The position numbers and the translations under genes are program-made. This document shows positions 34,306-42,913 of a stretch of DNA of 64,000 nt, piece after piece (position 1 is the first letter of the stretch; the number at the start of each line of letters is the position of its first letter). Location of the stretch: positions 2,728,001 through 2,792,000 of the forward strand of contig NZ_LGRO01000001.1 of the NCBI RefSeq assembly GCF_001280565.1, given 5' to 3'. The notes below the pieces were generated by a model. That model was given only the letters and a program-made list of their open reading frames with translations, did not search any database and had not been told where the DNA came from. The DNA comes from Sulfobacillus thermosulfidooxidans. Its GTDB lineage: Bacteria; Bacillota; Sulfobacillia; Sulfobacillales; Sulfobacillaceae.

Positions 34306-35511
34306 CTAGGAGGCATGCTGCGCGCGGTCGGCCAAAAATCGGGATTCATCATAGTGTTGGCCCGTCTTCCACATACGGAAGACAATGCGAAGCCAGACAT
34401 TGCCTAAGGCGCGCAAGGCGGCATGATGGCCATGACCCCGGGAGCGATATTGCTCGTAATACTGGCGAGCCCAGGGACAATGCGAGAGGGAGGAGAAGGC
34501 GAATTGATGGACCGTGGCGCGAAAATGCTTGTCACACGCACGCCGCATATGCACCCGTTTCAGCTTGCCGCTTTGGTAAAGCACCGGACTCGTGCCGGCC
34601 AAGGCTTGAGCCGCCTCTGCCCGCTCAAACCGGTCCCGATCGGGACCGAACCCGGCCAGGAGGCGAGCGCCCAAGGTCACGCCCACGCCGGGCACACTCG
34701 TCCAGAGGTCAGCATCCGGGTTCGCCAAAAAAAGCTTTTCGAGGTGCTTGCGCAAAGCCCGTTGCTCGGTCTGCAAGGCTTGCAACTGAGCCACCCATGC
34801 CCGCACCGCCCACATTTGGGCTCGGCGCTTGCCGGGAGAAGCCTCCAAGGCTCGCTGCTGCAATGCACTCCAGATGCGCGGCGCTTCTTGCGCGGCCCGC
34901 GCGTATCGGTGTTGCCGCAGCCAGGTGATCAGATCACTCAGCGCGATGTTGCGGGCCTCGACGGGATCGGGCCAAGCGGCCAAAAAGGCCAAGGCGACAG
35001 GACGATTGATCTCCGCGAAAGCGGCCAGCACCTGCGGGTAATAGCTCTTCAGCGCGGCCGTCAGTTGATTGCTCAAGCGCGTCATTTGCTGAGTCAAGTC
35101 CTCATCAATCCGCGTCAATTGACGCAGTTCGACCCAGTCTTCATCCGTAGGTCGCAGGGGCCGCAATTGATCCCGCTCATACCAGCCCAAGCGGGCCAAA
35201 ATCGCTGCATCCAAGCGATCGGTTTTCGCTCCCGACGGTTTGCGACGCGCATCAGAGACTTTCGGGTTGACAGGATACACCCAAAACCCTGTGGTACTCA
35301 ACCAATCGACCACCAGTCCTTGAGACGTCTCAATGACCACATGCACGTCCGTCCGGACGTGCTGGGCCCATGCCACCAACTGGGCTTCCAGGGCTTCCAA
35401 CGCGTCGCGTGTTTGATTCACCTGGCCGACCCACAGCGTATGTCCAGGCCGATCTTGGACCACCACATCATGATGGTCATCGGCCCAATCCCACCCGACG
35501 ACGATTTCCAT
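34306..35511 (-). CDS. IS110-family transposase (DEDD)
   Basis: A 401-residue transposase with the N-terminal RuvC-like DEDD domain (GWDWADDHHDVVVQDRPG, ETSQGLVVDWL, KTDRLDAAILARLG). The C-terminal IS110 domain reads VPGVGVTLGARLLAGFG and LAGTSPVLYQSGKLKRVHMR, the latter holding the conserved Ser. The full frame looks intact. ATG at 35511 follows AAGGAGG with 8-base spacing; the frame extends upstream to 35751 but without support. Base composition is clearly GC-richer than the host. These enzymes work with a bridge RNA from the non-coding end. Confidence 0.92.
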   Translation of the reverse strand: MEIVVGWDWADDHHDVVVQDRPGHTLWVGQVNQTRDALEALEAQLVAWAQHVRTDVHVVIETSQGLVVDWLSTTGFWVYPVNPKVSDARRKPSGAKTDRLDAAILARLGWYERDQLRPLRPTDEDWVELRQLTRIDEDLTQQMTRLSNQLTAALKSYYPQVLAAFAEINRPVALAFLAAWPDPVEARNIALSDLITWLRQHRYARAAQEAPRIWSALQQRALEASPGKRRAQMWAVRAWVAQLQALQTEQRALRKHLEKLFLANPDADLWTSVPGVGVTLGARLLAGFGPDRDRFERAEAAQALAGTSPVLYQSGKLKRVHMRRACDKHFRATVHQFAFSSLSHCPWARQYYEQYRSRGHGHHAALRALGNVWLRIVFRMWKTGQHYDESRFLADRAQHAS

Positions 35512-35700
35512 GTCTACCGCCTCCTTAATCAGATGCCCGCAGGACGCACTAGCCTTATTTATCACCAGATGTGGCAGGGACCCACCAATCAACCGGTCTA
35601 TGAGTGGTTCCTCGGGGGCAAAGTGTCCCGGAAAGGTGACTCTTTCTGTAGCGATCGCATCGCGAGGAGAATAGGCCTTTTCCGGAAAAGGTGACCATCT
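35512..35700 (-). ncRNA. Candidate IS110 bridge-RNA region (non-coding left end)
   Basis: About 190 bp between the transposase start and the element edge contain no gene. In characterised IS110 elements such as IS621 the equivalent region encodes the ~177-nt bridge RNA whose loops select donor and target DNA. Here a perfect 16-bp palindrome (35676-35691, centred on CCGG) and a short repeat GGAAAGGTGAC/GGAAAAGGTGAC give potential stems. The RNA itself is inferred from family and position. Confidence 0.4.
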
Positions 35701-35805
35701 ATTCCTTTTGATCATGGATGAAAGGTTCGACGAGATCCAGTGGCTCGTCACAAATCTTTGACAAAGTTATCCACCACTGAGACTAACAAATAAGGAGAAC
35801 GTGGC

Positions 35806-36771
35806 ATGTTCATTCGTTCTTATCGTCCCGGAGATGAAGTCCTTTTGGTTGATGTCTGGAATAGGACTTTACCGCAAGATGGTATAACCCTAGAGCGATT
35901 TACTCAAAAAGTCTTGCTTGATCCCAATTTTCGTCCGCAAGGGCTGTGGGTTGCAGAGCATGAAGGTGACCTTGTGGGTTGGATCTTAGCTGTGATTGAG
36001 TATCGGGACACCTCAACGAGTCAATCAGCTTCTGGAGCAGAGGAACAAGGATGGATCACCACCTTTGGGATCGCACCTGAATATCAAAAATTAGGGATTG
36101 CGCATCAATTATTAAAGCACGCCGAACAATATTTTTTGGCGCATCACCGCTACCAGGTGATTTTTTCGACCTATACCCCGCATTATTTCCTTCCTGGCCT
36201 GGATGCGAATCGGTATCCCCGGGCTTATGACTGGTTGTCGAAGCAAGGCTTTACAGTGCTCTATTCTCCAGTAGCCATGGACAAAAATCTTGTGGAATAT
36301 TCGGTGCCTAAAGACGTTCATCTCCAACAACAAGAATTAGAGCGACAAGGGTTTGTCATTGGACCCCTTAAATCCTCTCAGATTTGGCCCTTGTTATTGT
36401 TTTTACACCAAGAATTTGACCGAGACTGGGAAAGAGCGGTGAGGACGGCACTTTTAGGATCATTACCCTTATCGCAAATTTGGGTTATAGCCCGCGAAGA
36501 CCATATTGTGGGATTTGCCATGTATGGCGGATATGATGATATTTCCGAACGGTTTGGCCCGTTTGGCGTGGCGAAAGCCTTGCGAGGCAATCATCTTGGG
36601 AAAGTGTTGTTGTACCGTACTTTAGAAGCTATGCAGCGTCAAGGTCTACATTCCGCATGGTTTCTATGGACCGGAGAGGAAGAGCCAGCGGGACAGCTTT
36701 ATCTACAGGCCGGTTTTACTGTGACAAGACGTTTTCAGGTGATGGTGAAAACTCTCGTCCATGAACACTGA
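35806..36771 (+). CDS. Tandem-GNAT N-acetyltransferase
   Basis: A 321-residue protein with two GNAT domains. The first (residues ~1-160) has ITTFGIAPEYQKLGIAHQLL as acetyl-CoA loop; the second (~180-321) has FGPFGVAKALRGNHLGKVLL. It is cytoplasmic. It lies 38 bp upstream of the PIG-L deacetylase gene and is probably in the same operon with NamZ, NagZ and NagB. An N-acetyltransferase next to a de-N-acetylase is notable. The acceptor is unknown. ATG at 35806 follows AAGGAGAACG. Confidence 0.8.
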   Translation: MFIRSYRPGDEVLLVDVWNRTLPQDGITLERFTQKVLLDPNFRPQGLWVAEHEGDLVGWILAVIEYRDTSTSQSASGAEEQGWITTFGIAPEYQKLGIAHQLLKHAEQYFLAHHRYQVIFSTYTPHYFLPGLDANRYPRAYDWLSKQGFTVLYSPVAMDKNLVEYSVPKDVHLQQQELERQGFVIGPLKSSQIWPLLLFLHQEFDRDWERAVRTALLGSLPLSQIWVIAREDHIVGFAMYGGYDDISERFGPFGVAKALRGNHLGKVLLYRTLEAMQRQGLHSAWFLWTGEEEPAGQLYLQAGFTVTRRFQVMVKTLVHEH

Positions 36772-36809
36772 AAAACCTCGTAATTGATGCAGGGGAGGTT
36801 GAGATTATC

Positions 36810-37511
36810 ATGAGGATTTTAGCTGTTGGAGCCCATGCCGGCGATATGGATTTAACGGCGGGGGCTGTACTCGCACAGCATGTATTGAACCACGACGAAG
36901 TCACACTCGTCCATTTTAATCCAGGAGAAAAAGGACATCCTAGATTACATCCCCAGGAATATGCAAAGCAAAAAATTGAGGAAGCGACGTTATTTGCACA
37001 ACACATCGGTGCGCATGTCCGGTTTTTACCCTATCACGATGGTGAACTGACCGTGAATGCCGACACCATTTACGAAATGACCGACATTATTCGCGAAATT
37101 CGACCTGCAGTGGTGATTACTCATTGGAAAGAAAGTATTCATCCTGATCATGCCGCCGCACACCGCATCACGGAGCAAGCCTTATTTTATGCCAGTTTGA
37201 AATGGCATGAGCGAGCCTTACCTTCGCATTTTGTTCCCTATGTTTACTATGCAGACAATTGGGAAGATAGTGAGGGATTTGTCCCTGAAGTTTTTGTCGA
37301 AATTCATCCAGATGCCTATGAATTGTGGTTGCAAGCTATTTCACATTACGCTTTTGCCCGCGGCGAAATTACCCGCTTTCCCTATATCGCTTACTATCAA
37401 GCGTTAATGCAGGTCCGGGGTGCTCCCAAAGGCTTGGGTCGAGCCCAAGCTTTTATGGTTCCAGCCGGTGATTTACACCGCAAGGTACCATATTTAGGAC
37501 CGCAGGCATAA
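36810..37511 (+). CDS. PIG-L-family (LmbE-like) deacetylase
   Basis: A 233-residue LmbE-fold protein. The zinc motif usually written AHPDDE appears as AHAGDMD (H9, D12), the central helix follows EEATLFAQHIGAH, and the distal ligand is in IHPDHAAAHR. Members remove N-acetyl groups from GlcNAc-type sugars. The usual first Asp (the general base in MshB) is Gly here, as in an AH-GDM(E/D) subgroup, so activity is likely but mechanistically different. Next to NamZ/NagZ/NagB it may de-acetylate GlcNAc released from the wall. Confidence 0.8.
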   Translation: MRILAVGAHAGDMDLTAGAVLAQHVLNHDEVTLVHFNPGEKGHPRLHPQEYAKQKIEEATLFAQHIGAHVRFLPYHDGELTVNADTIYEMTDIIREIRPAVVITHWKESIHPDHAAAHRITEQALFYASLKWHERALPSHFVPYVYYADNWEDSEGFVPEVFVEIHPDAYELWLQAISHYAFARGEITRFPYIAYYQALMQVRGAPKGLGRAQAFMVPAGDLHRKVPYLGPQA

Positions 37512-37564
37512 TCACCACACATAATTGCAAAATTATACACAATTGTACAAAGGAAGGTATCATA

Positions 37565-38755
37565 ATGGTAAAACTGGGTATCGATCGTTTGATTAGCGAA
37601 TATCCGTCATGGGTGACAGGCAGCCGAAGTGGTGTGGTGACCAATTACGCGATGACCGATGGCCAGTTGAATCCGGTTATTGATCGCCTCATTCAAGTAT
37701 TTGGCTCCAATATTGTCAAATTGTTCGGCCCAGAGCATGGGATTCGCACAGCGAGTCCGGAAGGTGAGCATATTGACAGCGAGGTGGATGCGCATAGCGG
37801 ACTGCAGGCGTTTAGTCTTTATGGTTCAAACCGAAAACCAACGGCGGAGATGTTAGCCGATCTGGATTTACTGATTGTTGATCTACAAGATATTGGCACG
37901 CGGTATTTCACCCACGTGAGTACCTTAAAAGGTGTCTTAGAAGCCTGTGACGAGAATCACGTGCGCTGTTTGGTGCTAGACAGACCTAATCCCATTTCCG
38001 GATCTATGGAAGGACGGTTAACCGAACCCGGATATTACTCGTTTGTAGGAAGTCTCCCAATTCCCGTCCGTCATGGATTAACTTTAGGCGAAATCGCACG
38101 GTGGCTGCAACGCACACGTTATCCTCTTTTGGATTTAAATGTGGTGCCCGTTGGCAATTGGCAACGTCAGCAATTTTGGGATGAAACCTCATTGCCCTTT
38201 GTGCCTCCTTCGCCCAATACTACAGGCATCGATATGATGCTACTATATCCAGGAACTTGTTTGTTCGAAGGAACCAATGTCTCCGTTGGCCGGGGAACAA
38301 CTAAACCTTTTGAAATTATTGGCGCGCCTTATATCGACGGATTTACATTAGCCAAGCGCTTCAATCAGCAACAGTGGCCGGGAATCCACGCAAGACCCGT
38401 GTATTTTTTGCCGTGGCGGTCTCTTTATGCTAAGACTCTTTGTCAAGGGATCCAACTTCATGTGCTAGACCGCAAACTTCTAACTCCGTTCAGAATAGGT
38501 GTTTCCTTGGTGCAGTTAATTCATGACACCTATCCTGATCACTTTGCTTTTCTTAGACCAGCAGCTGATAACGATCCTCTTGATACTAACGATCATTATG
38601 CGAAATGTTGGTTCTTTGATTTGTTGGCGGGATCTGATGGATTGCGGCATGCGATTGAATCGGGTCATGGTCTTGAGTTCCTTGAGGATGAGGCGGGGCA
38701 ATTAGAACAATTTCGTGATGAAGTCTCCCAAGATTTGTTATATCCCCAAAAATAA
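37565..38755 (+). CDS. namZ: NamZ-like exo-beta-N-acetylmuramidase (DUF1343)
   Basis: A 396-residue DUF1343 protein. The N-terminus reads GIDRLI...RSGVVTNYAMTDGQLN and then LFGPEHGIR, followed by LDLLIVDLQDIGTRYFTHVS, LDRPNPISG and YPGTCLFEGTNVSVGRGT, the family landmarks. Bacillus subtilis NamZ (YbbC) removes terminal MurNAc from peptidoglycan oligosaccharides. That protein is secreted; no signal peptide is visible here, suggesting cytoplasmic action on imported fragments. ATG at 37565 follows AAAGGAAGGT. NagZ follows 21 bp later. Confidence 0.88.
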   Translation: MVKLGIDRLISEYPSWVTGSRSGVVTNYAMTDGQLNPVIDRLIQVFGSNIVKLFGPEHGIRTASPEGEHIDSEVDAHSGLQAFSLYGSNRKPTAEMLADLDLLIVDLQDIGTRYFTHVSTLKGVLEACDENHVRCLVLDRPNPISGSMEGRLTEPGYYSFVGSLPIPVRHGLTLGEIARWLQRTRYPLLDLNVVPVGNWQRQQFWDETSLPFVPPSPNTTGIDMMLLYPGTCLFEGTNVSVGRGTTKPFEIIGAPYIDGFTLAKRFNQQQWPGIHARPVYFLPWRSLYAKTLCQGIQLHVLDRKLLTPFRIGVSLVQLIHDTYPDHFAFLRPAADNDPLDTNDHYAKCWFFDLLAGSDGLRHAIESGHGLEFLEDEAGQLEQFRDEVSQDLLYPQK

Positions 38756-38776
38756 TTGCGAAAAATGTGAGGTGTC

Positions 38777-40381
38777 ATGATGTCTTACGATCTCAGGCGC
38801 TTAATTGGTCAATTGATGGTCTGTGGGTTTCCTAGTCCCTATGTCGATTCGCATGTGGAACAATTGATTCGTGAGTATCATGTGGGCAATGTGATCTTAT
38901 TTTCCCGGAATATCGAGTCGTTTGATTCAACGAGGCACCTAACTCAGCAATTGCAGCAATTAGCCCAGGATTCAGGACAAACTCAACCGCTTTTGATTTG
39001 TACTGATCAAGAAAATGGTATGGTTTCGCGGTTCAGTAAAGATGTCCCCGGATTTCCCGGCAATATGGCTTTGGGAGCAACAGGGGACGACAAATGGGCT
39101 TATTCGGTAGGACATATGACCGGAGCATTTCTGGCATTGGCGGGTATCAATATGAATTTAGCACCCGTTTTAGATGTCAATAATAACCCCTTAAATCCGG
39201 TAATTGGCGTGAGATCATTCGGTGACAATCCAAAGAGGGTGGCCGAAATGGGCGTGGCAATGATTCGCGGGTTACAAGAATCCAACGTGATTGCCTGCGG
39301 CAAACATTTTCCCGGACATGGTGATACTCATGTCGATTCTCACCGGGATTTGCCCCGGATTCCCCATCATCTCGGGCGCATGAAAAGGATTGAATTGCAC
39401 CCTTTTGAACAAGCCATTAATCAAGGACTTCCCGCCATTATGACGGCCCATATTGTTTTTGAGCAACTTGACGCAGATTATCCCGCCACCTTATCTCCTA
39501 AGGTTCTCCAAGGCTTGTTGCGTGAAACCTTAGGCTTTACTGGGGTGATTACCACCGATTGTCTTGAAATGCAGGCAATCTTAGGCACCGTCGGGGTAGG
39601 ACAAGGAGCGGTCATGGCCCTTTTGGCCGGGGCGGATATGATCATGGTTTCTCATCACTTTGACCTGCAAATCGAAGCCATGAATGCGATTTATGATGCG
39701 GTGGTTAAAGGCCAATTGCCGGTAGCCCGCCTCGAAGAAGCCTATGGGCGTATTCAACGCCTTAAAAATAGCTTACGTGCCCCGCTTAATGCGCTTGAAG
39801 ACCGTTTGCCCCTTTTGCGTGCCCAAGCCCTAGACTTGCAACAAGATGTGTCCCAGCATGCCTTGACCTGCCTGTATGATGGGATTGGTCTAAAAACAGA
39901 GCTTGGACCAACCCAAGATTTTCCCATTCCCCAAAAGGTCGCTGCCATCTTCGACACCGGAGCCTCTCCAATGATTGCCGCAGGACCAGAAACGGTGAAT
40001 GCCAGTGTCGTGCAAAACATTCAAGCCGGTCTTTTAGGTGTCGAGGTAAGGGGATTCTCAGTCAATGAGGCATTAGATAATGCGGAAGAGGTATTGCAAT
40101 ATGACTGGTTAATCTATCTATCGCGTACACTGAGTCCAATCCAGCAAGACATAAGCCCTTTATTGCAGTCCCATCCCTATTCCGTGGTATGGTTGCTGCG
40201 CACGCCTTATCTCTTTCCCTTGTTCAAAGAGATGGGAGCCAAGCGAATTTATGCATTGTATGAAAATACTCCATGGATGATTCACGCAGCTCTTGGGGCC
40301 CTTCTCGGCCAGAAAACATGGGGTTCATTGCCCGTAGAGGTCAAACACTATCCCAGGGGTTACCAAGGATGCGCATCATAA
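38777..40381 (+). CDS. nagZ: Beta-N-acetylglucosaminidase, GH3 (NagZ)
   Basis: A 534-residue GH3 enzyme with the NagZ catalytic loop KHFPGHGDTHVDSH (H185/D183 acid-base dyad), the nucleophile Asp in ITTDCLEM (about D261) and TDQENG near residue 77. A C-terminal domain (~340-534) is present as in Bacillus subtilis NagZ. It removes non-reducing GlcNAc from wall fragments, leaving MurNAc for NamZ or downstream enzymes. No signal peptide is seen. The NagB gene follows closely. Confidence 0.92.
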   Translation: MMSYDLRRLIGQLMVCGFPSPYVDSHVEQLIREYHVGNVILFSRNIESFDSTRHLTQQLQQLAQDSGQTQPLLICTDQENGMVSRFSKDVPGFPGNMALGATGDDKWAYSVGHMTGAFLALAGINMNLAPVLDVNNNPLNPVIGVRSFGDNPKRVAEMGVAMIRGLQESNVIACGKHFPGHGDTHVDSHRDLPRIPHHLGRMKRIELHPFEQAINQGLPAIMTAHIVFEQLDADYPATLSPKVLQGLLRETLGFTGVITTDCLEMQAILGTVGVGQGAVMALLAGADMIMVSHHFDLQIEAMNAIYDAVVKGQLPVARLEEAYGRIQRLKNSLRAPLNALEDRLPLLRAQALDLQQDVSQHALTCLYDGIGLKTELGPTQDFPIPQKVAAIFDTGASPMIAAGPETVNASVVQNIQAGLLGVEVRGFSVNEALDNAEEVLQYDWLIYLSRTLSPIQQDISPLLQSHPYSVVWLLRTPYLFPLFKEMGAKRIYALYENTPWMIHAALGALLGQKTWGSLPVEVKHYPRGYQGCAS

Positions 40382-40403
40382 AGCTCCAAGGATGGTGAGA
40401 GTT

Positions 40404-41174
40404 ATGCACGTGGAAGTCTATAATGATCGGAAAACAGCGAGTCGGCGCATTGTGGATTTAGTGGCACGTCAATTATCGGCTTATCCGTATTCGGTTTTAG
40501 GACTTGCCACGGGTGCGACGGTCATTCCGATCTATGAGGAAATGATACAGCGGATTAATCACGCACATCTTGATCTGAGCCGCGTCCATACATTCAATTT
40601 GGACGAGTATATGGGGTTAAAAGATCCTAATCGCCATTCGTTTCACGCTTTTATGCGACACTATTTGTTTGATCCGGCGCATTTGAGTCCCGATCAAACC
40701 TTCTTTCCTTTTCCCCAATTTTCACAAGACCCACCGGGATATGATCGTCTGATCGAACAACATGGAGGTATAGATTGGCAACTTCTGGGCATTGGCCACA
40801 ATGGCCACATTGGCTTTAACGAACCAGGCACCTCTTTTGATAGTGAGACGCATGTTGTGAAGTTGACGGAGAATACCCGCAAAGCAAACCGGAACTGGTT
40901 TGATGGGGATTGGCGTCATGTTCCCGAAGAGGCTCTAACCATGGGGCTCAAGACCATTATGCGCTCACGTACCATTGTGTTGGCGGCATTTGGCGCGAGC
41001 AAAAGCGCGATTTTAGCCAAGGCAGTTCATGGGCCCGTGTGTGTTGAGGTGCCGGCATCAATCTTACAATATCATCCACGCGTTTACATCATTTGTGATC
41101 AGGAGGCCGGGAACTTGTTACGCCCTGGCCCGTCCTTAAATTCCTCTAAACTTTCCCGGCAATTTGACGTTTAA
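40404..41174 (+). CDS. nagB: Glucosamine-6-phosphate deaminase
   Basis: A 256-residue NagB: LGLATGATVIPIYEEM (phosphate loop), FNLDEYMGL (catalytic Asp) and GIGHNGHIGFNEPG (active-site His/Glu) are all present. It converts glucosamine-6-phosphate to fructose-6-phosphate and ammonia, the exit of amino-sugar salvage to glycolysis. No NagA deacetylase is in the window; the PIG-L protein may take its place upstream. Two in-frame ATGs exist; the second (40404) has GGTGAGAG at better spacing and gives the usual N-terminus. Confidence 0.92.
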   Translation: MHVEVYNDRKTASRRIVDLVARQLSAYPYSVLGLATGATVIPIYEEMIQRINHAHLDLSRVHTFNLDEYMGLKDPNRHSFHAFMRHYLFDPAHLSPDQTFFPFPQFSQDPPGYDRLIEQHGGIDWQLLGIGHNGHIGFNEPGTSFDSETHVVKLTENTRKANRNWFDGDWRHVPEEALTMGLKTIMRSRTIVLAAFGASKSAILAKAVHGPVCVEVPASILQYHPRVYIICDQEAGNLLRPGPSLNSSKLSRQFDV

Positions 41175-41343
41175 TCCCGTCATTACCTCAAGATGATGAA
41201 TCATGCCAAGTCGCTGTGGCAGTGTTCTTTGTGTTGACCATTTTTACAAGAACGTTGAGAATACAATCAGAAGGAAAACCAACCTGCTAGCTATCAGGAT
41301 CAACGATACGTCCCAATATGAGGGGAACAGAGGAGAGGGTGAC

Positions 41344-41733
41344 ATGGCGTCCATTTTTTCACAAATTATTGCGGGGGAAATCCCTAGTTTCCGTATTCGG
41401 GAAGACGACCATTTTCTTGCCTTTTTGGATATTCGGCCGGTAATGCCCGGACATACCTTGGTTGTACCCAAAAAAGAAGTGGATCACTTTTTCGATATGG
41501 ATGATGAACTCTTGCAGGAAATTTTGATTTTCGCCAAACCGATTACGCGGGCCCTAAAAAGGGTGACAGGGTGTGACCGGGTGGCGGCGGTGGTCGCAGG
41601 TTTTGATGTTCCCCATGCTCACTTGCATCTTATTCCGGCTTTTGTCATGTCGGATTTAGATTTTACCAAAGCTACCCCAAGCACTCCGGAGCAATTAGAG
41701 AGCATGGCAGAAGAAATTCGGCGGGCATTATGA
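41344..41733 (+). CDS. HIT-family nucleotide hydrolase
   Basis: A 129-residue histidine-triad protein with HAHLHLIP (H91, H93, H95) and the N-terminal FSQIIAGEIPSF typical of Hint-type HIT proteins. It likely hydrolyses nucleotide phosphoramidates or dinucleoside polyphosphates. ATG at 41344 follows GAGGAGAGGGTG; the longer frame from 41203 has no support. Its stop overlaps the next ATG (ATGA), so it is translationally coupled to the nitronate-monooxygenase-like gene. Confidence 0.9.
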   Translation: MASIFSQIIAGEIPSFRIREDDHFLAFLDIRPVMPGHTLVVPKKEVDHFFDMDDELLQEILIFAKPITRALKRVTGCDRVAAVVAGFDVPHAHLHLIPAFVMSDLDFTKATPSTPEQLESMAEEIRRAL

Positions 41734-42686
41734 TTCAAACACGAATTACGGAGTTATTACATATCAGCCGGCCAATTATTCAAGGGGGATTGGCCTATTT
41801 GGCTCGAGCACCTTTGGCTGCCGCCGTTTCTGAAGCAGGAGGACTAGGACAAATTACAGCCACAACCTTGGGAAATGAGCGCGAATTGCGACAAGAAATT
41901 CACGAGGTGCGTCAGCGTACCACGCAACCCTTTGGTGTCAATTTTGCTTTGGGTCATCGGCCGATCGATGATTTGTTGGATGTGGCTATTGAAGAACAGG
42001 TCCCAGTCATTTCGCTAACCGGGGGAAATCCCAAACCGTATGCTAGACGTATTACGGATGCAGGGATTCGTCTTCTGGTATTAACCGCTGGTGTGCGTGC
42101 TGCCAAGAACGCGGAAAGTTTAGGAGCCGATATAGTGGTGGCCGTGGGAGTCGAAGGTGGTGGTCATTTGGGCCGGGATGACGTGGGAACCATGGTCTTA
42201 ACAAGAAAAATCGTAGAATCGGTGAAGGTTCCGGTCGTGGCTTCGGGCGGTATTGGGGATGGTTACGGCTTACTGGCGGCGTTAGCGCTCGGGGCTCAAG
42301 GAATCGAAATGGGTACGCGTTTTGTGGCAACAAAAGAGTGCCCTGCCCATCCTTCTTATAAAGAGCGGCTTATCAACACCCAGGAAAACGAAACACGCAT
42401 TATCGAGCGCTCGATTGGAAGACCCGGGCGGGTCCTGCCTTCGCCCTATGTTGAAACCATTTTGGCGCACGAGCCAGCTTCATCGCTTGACGAATTATTG
42501 CCGTATATTTCCGGTGATAAAAACCGTGCCGCGGCTTTAAATGGTCAGTGGAATGAAGGGTTTGCCTGGGGTGGGCAAGTGACGGGACTCATTTCGGATA
42601 TTCCATCTGTTCAAGAGCTTCTCGAACGAATGGAAGAGGAAGCCCTTAACATGTGGAAAACACTGGGAAAGATGTTTGATCGTTGA
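41730..42686 (+). CDS. Nitronate monooxygenase / FabK-like FMN enzyme
   Basis: A 318-residue FMN TIM-barrel protein of the 2-nitropropane dioxygenase/enoyl-ACP reductase II family: PIIQGGLAYLARAPLAAAVS at the start, VVAVGVEGGGHLGRD (E-(A/G)-GGH, with the family His), then VVASGGIGDG and ALGAQGIEMGTRF for phosphate binding. Nitronate detoxification and FabK-type enoyl reduction cannot be separated by eye. It starts inside the HIT stop codon and ends before a strong inverted repeat at 42816-42872. Confidence 0.82.
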   Translation: MIQTRITELLHISRPIIQGGLAYLARAPLAAAVSEAGGLGQITATTLGNERELRQEIHEVRQRTTQPFGVNFALGHRPIDDLLDVAIEEQVPVISLTGGNPKPYARRITDAGIRLLVLTAGVRAAKNAESLGADIVVAVGVEGGGHLGRDDVGTMVLTRKIVESVKVPVVASGGIGDGYGLLAALALGAQGIEMGTRFVATKECPAHPSYKERLINTQENETRIIERSIGRPGRVLPSPYVETILAHEPASSLDELLPYISGDKNRAAALNGQWNEGFAWGGQVTGLISDIPSVQELLERMEEEALNMWKTLGKMFDR

Positions 42687-42815
42687 GGCAGAATCTTCCT
42701 GACAACCAGGTGTGTTAGGGCTAAACTCGATGAATTGAGAACGTGCAGTGAGTCTTTACAATGTCCCGGGGATCGTTGATTGTCTCACACAACATTTCAT
42801 TATGGGCAAACATAT

Positions 42816-42872
42816 TATGCCTGCTTGATTCTTTAGCCATGTCTGTGGATAAGAGAGGATCAAGCAGGCATA
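42816..42872. terminator. Bidirectional terminator-like inverted repeat
   Basis: A perfect 14-bp inverted repeat (42816-42829 and 42859-42872) with a 29-base loop lies between convergent genes (FMN enzyme and GH18). Right flank is TATTTAG. It is the only strong structure in this 227-bp gap. Confidence 0.55.
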
Positions 42873-42913
42873 TTTAGATGGCGCCCATGGCGTTTTAACA
42901 GACTGTGAGCGCT

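Larger units (their letters stand above)
34250..35700 (-). mobile_element. IS110-family insertion sequence (ends approximate)
   Basis: The element contains one transposase gene (34306-35511) and about 190 bp of non-coding DNA upstream of it. GC content rises sharply near 34250 and falls near 35700, which I used as approximate ends. IS110 elements lack long terminal inverted repeats, so exact borders cannot be read by eye. It has inserted between two GNAT genes in the salvage region. Confidence 0.75.

Noticed and set aside
34269-34928. Plus-strand Arg/Ala/Pro-rich ORF of 219 codons
   Set aside because: Composition is that of a GC-rich shadow frame antisense to the transposase; no binding site or family motif.
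34423-35694. Long plus-strand ORF (423 codons) across the IS110 element
   Set aside because: It is antisense to a clearly conserved transposase; high GC of the element keeps the opposite frame open.
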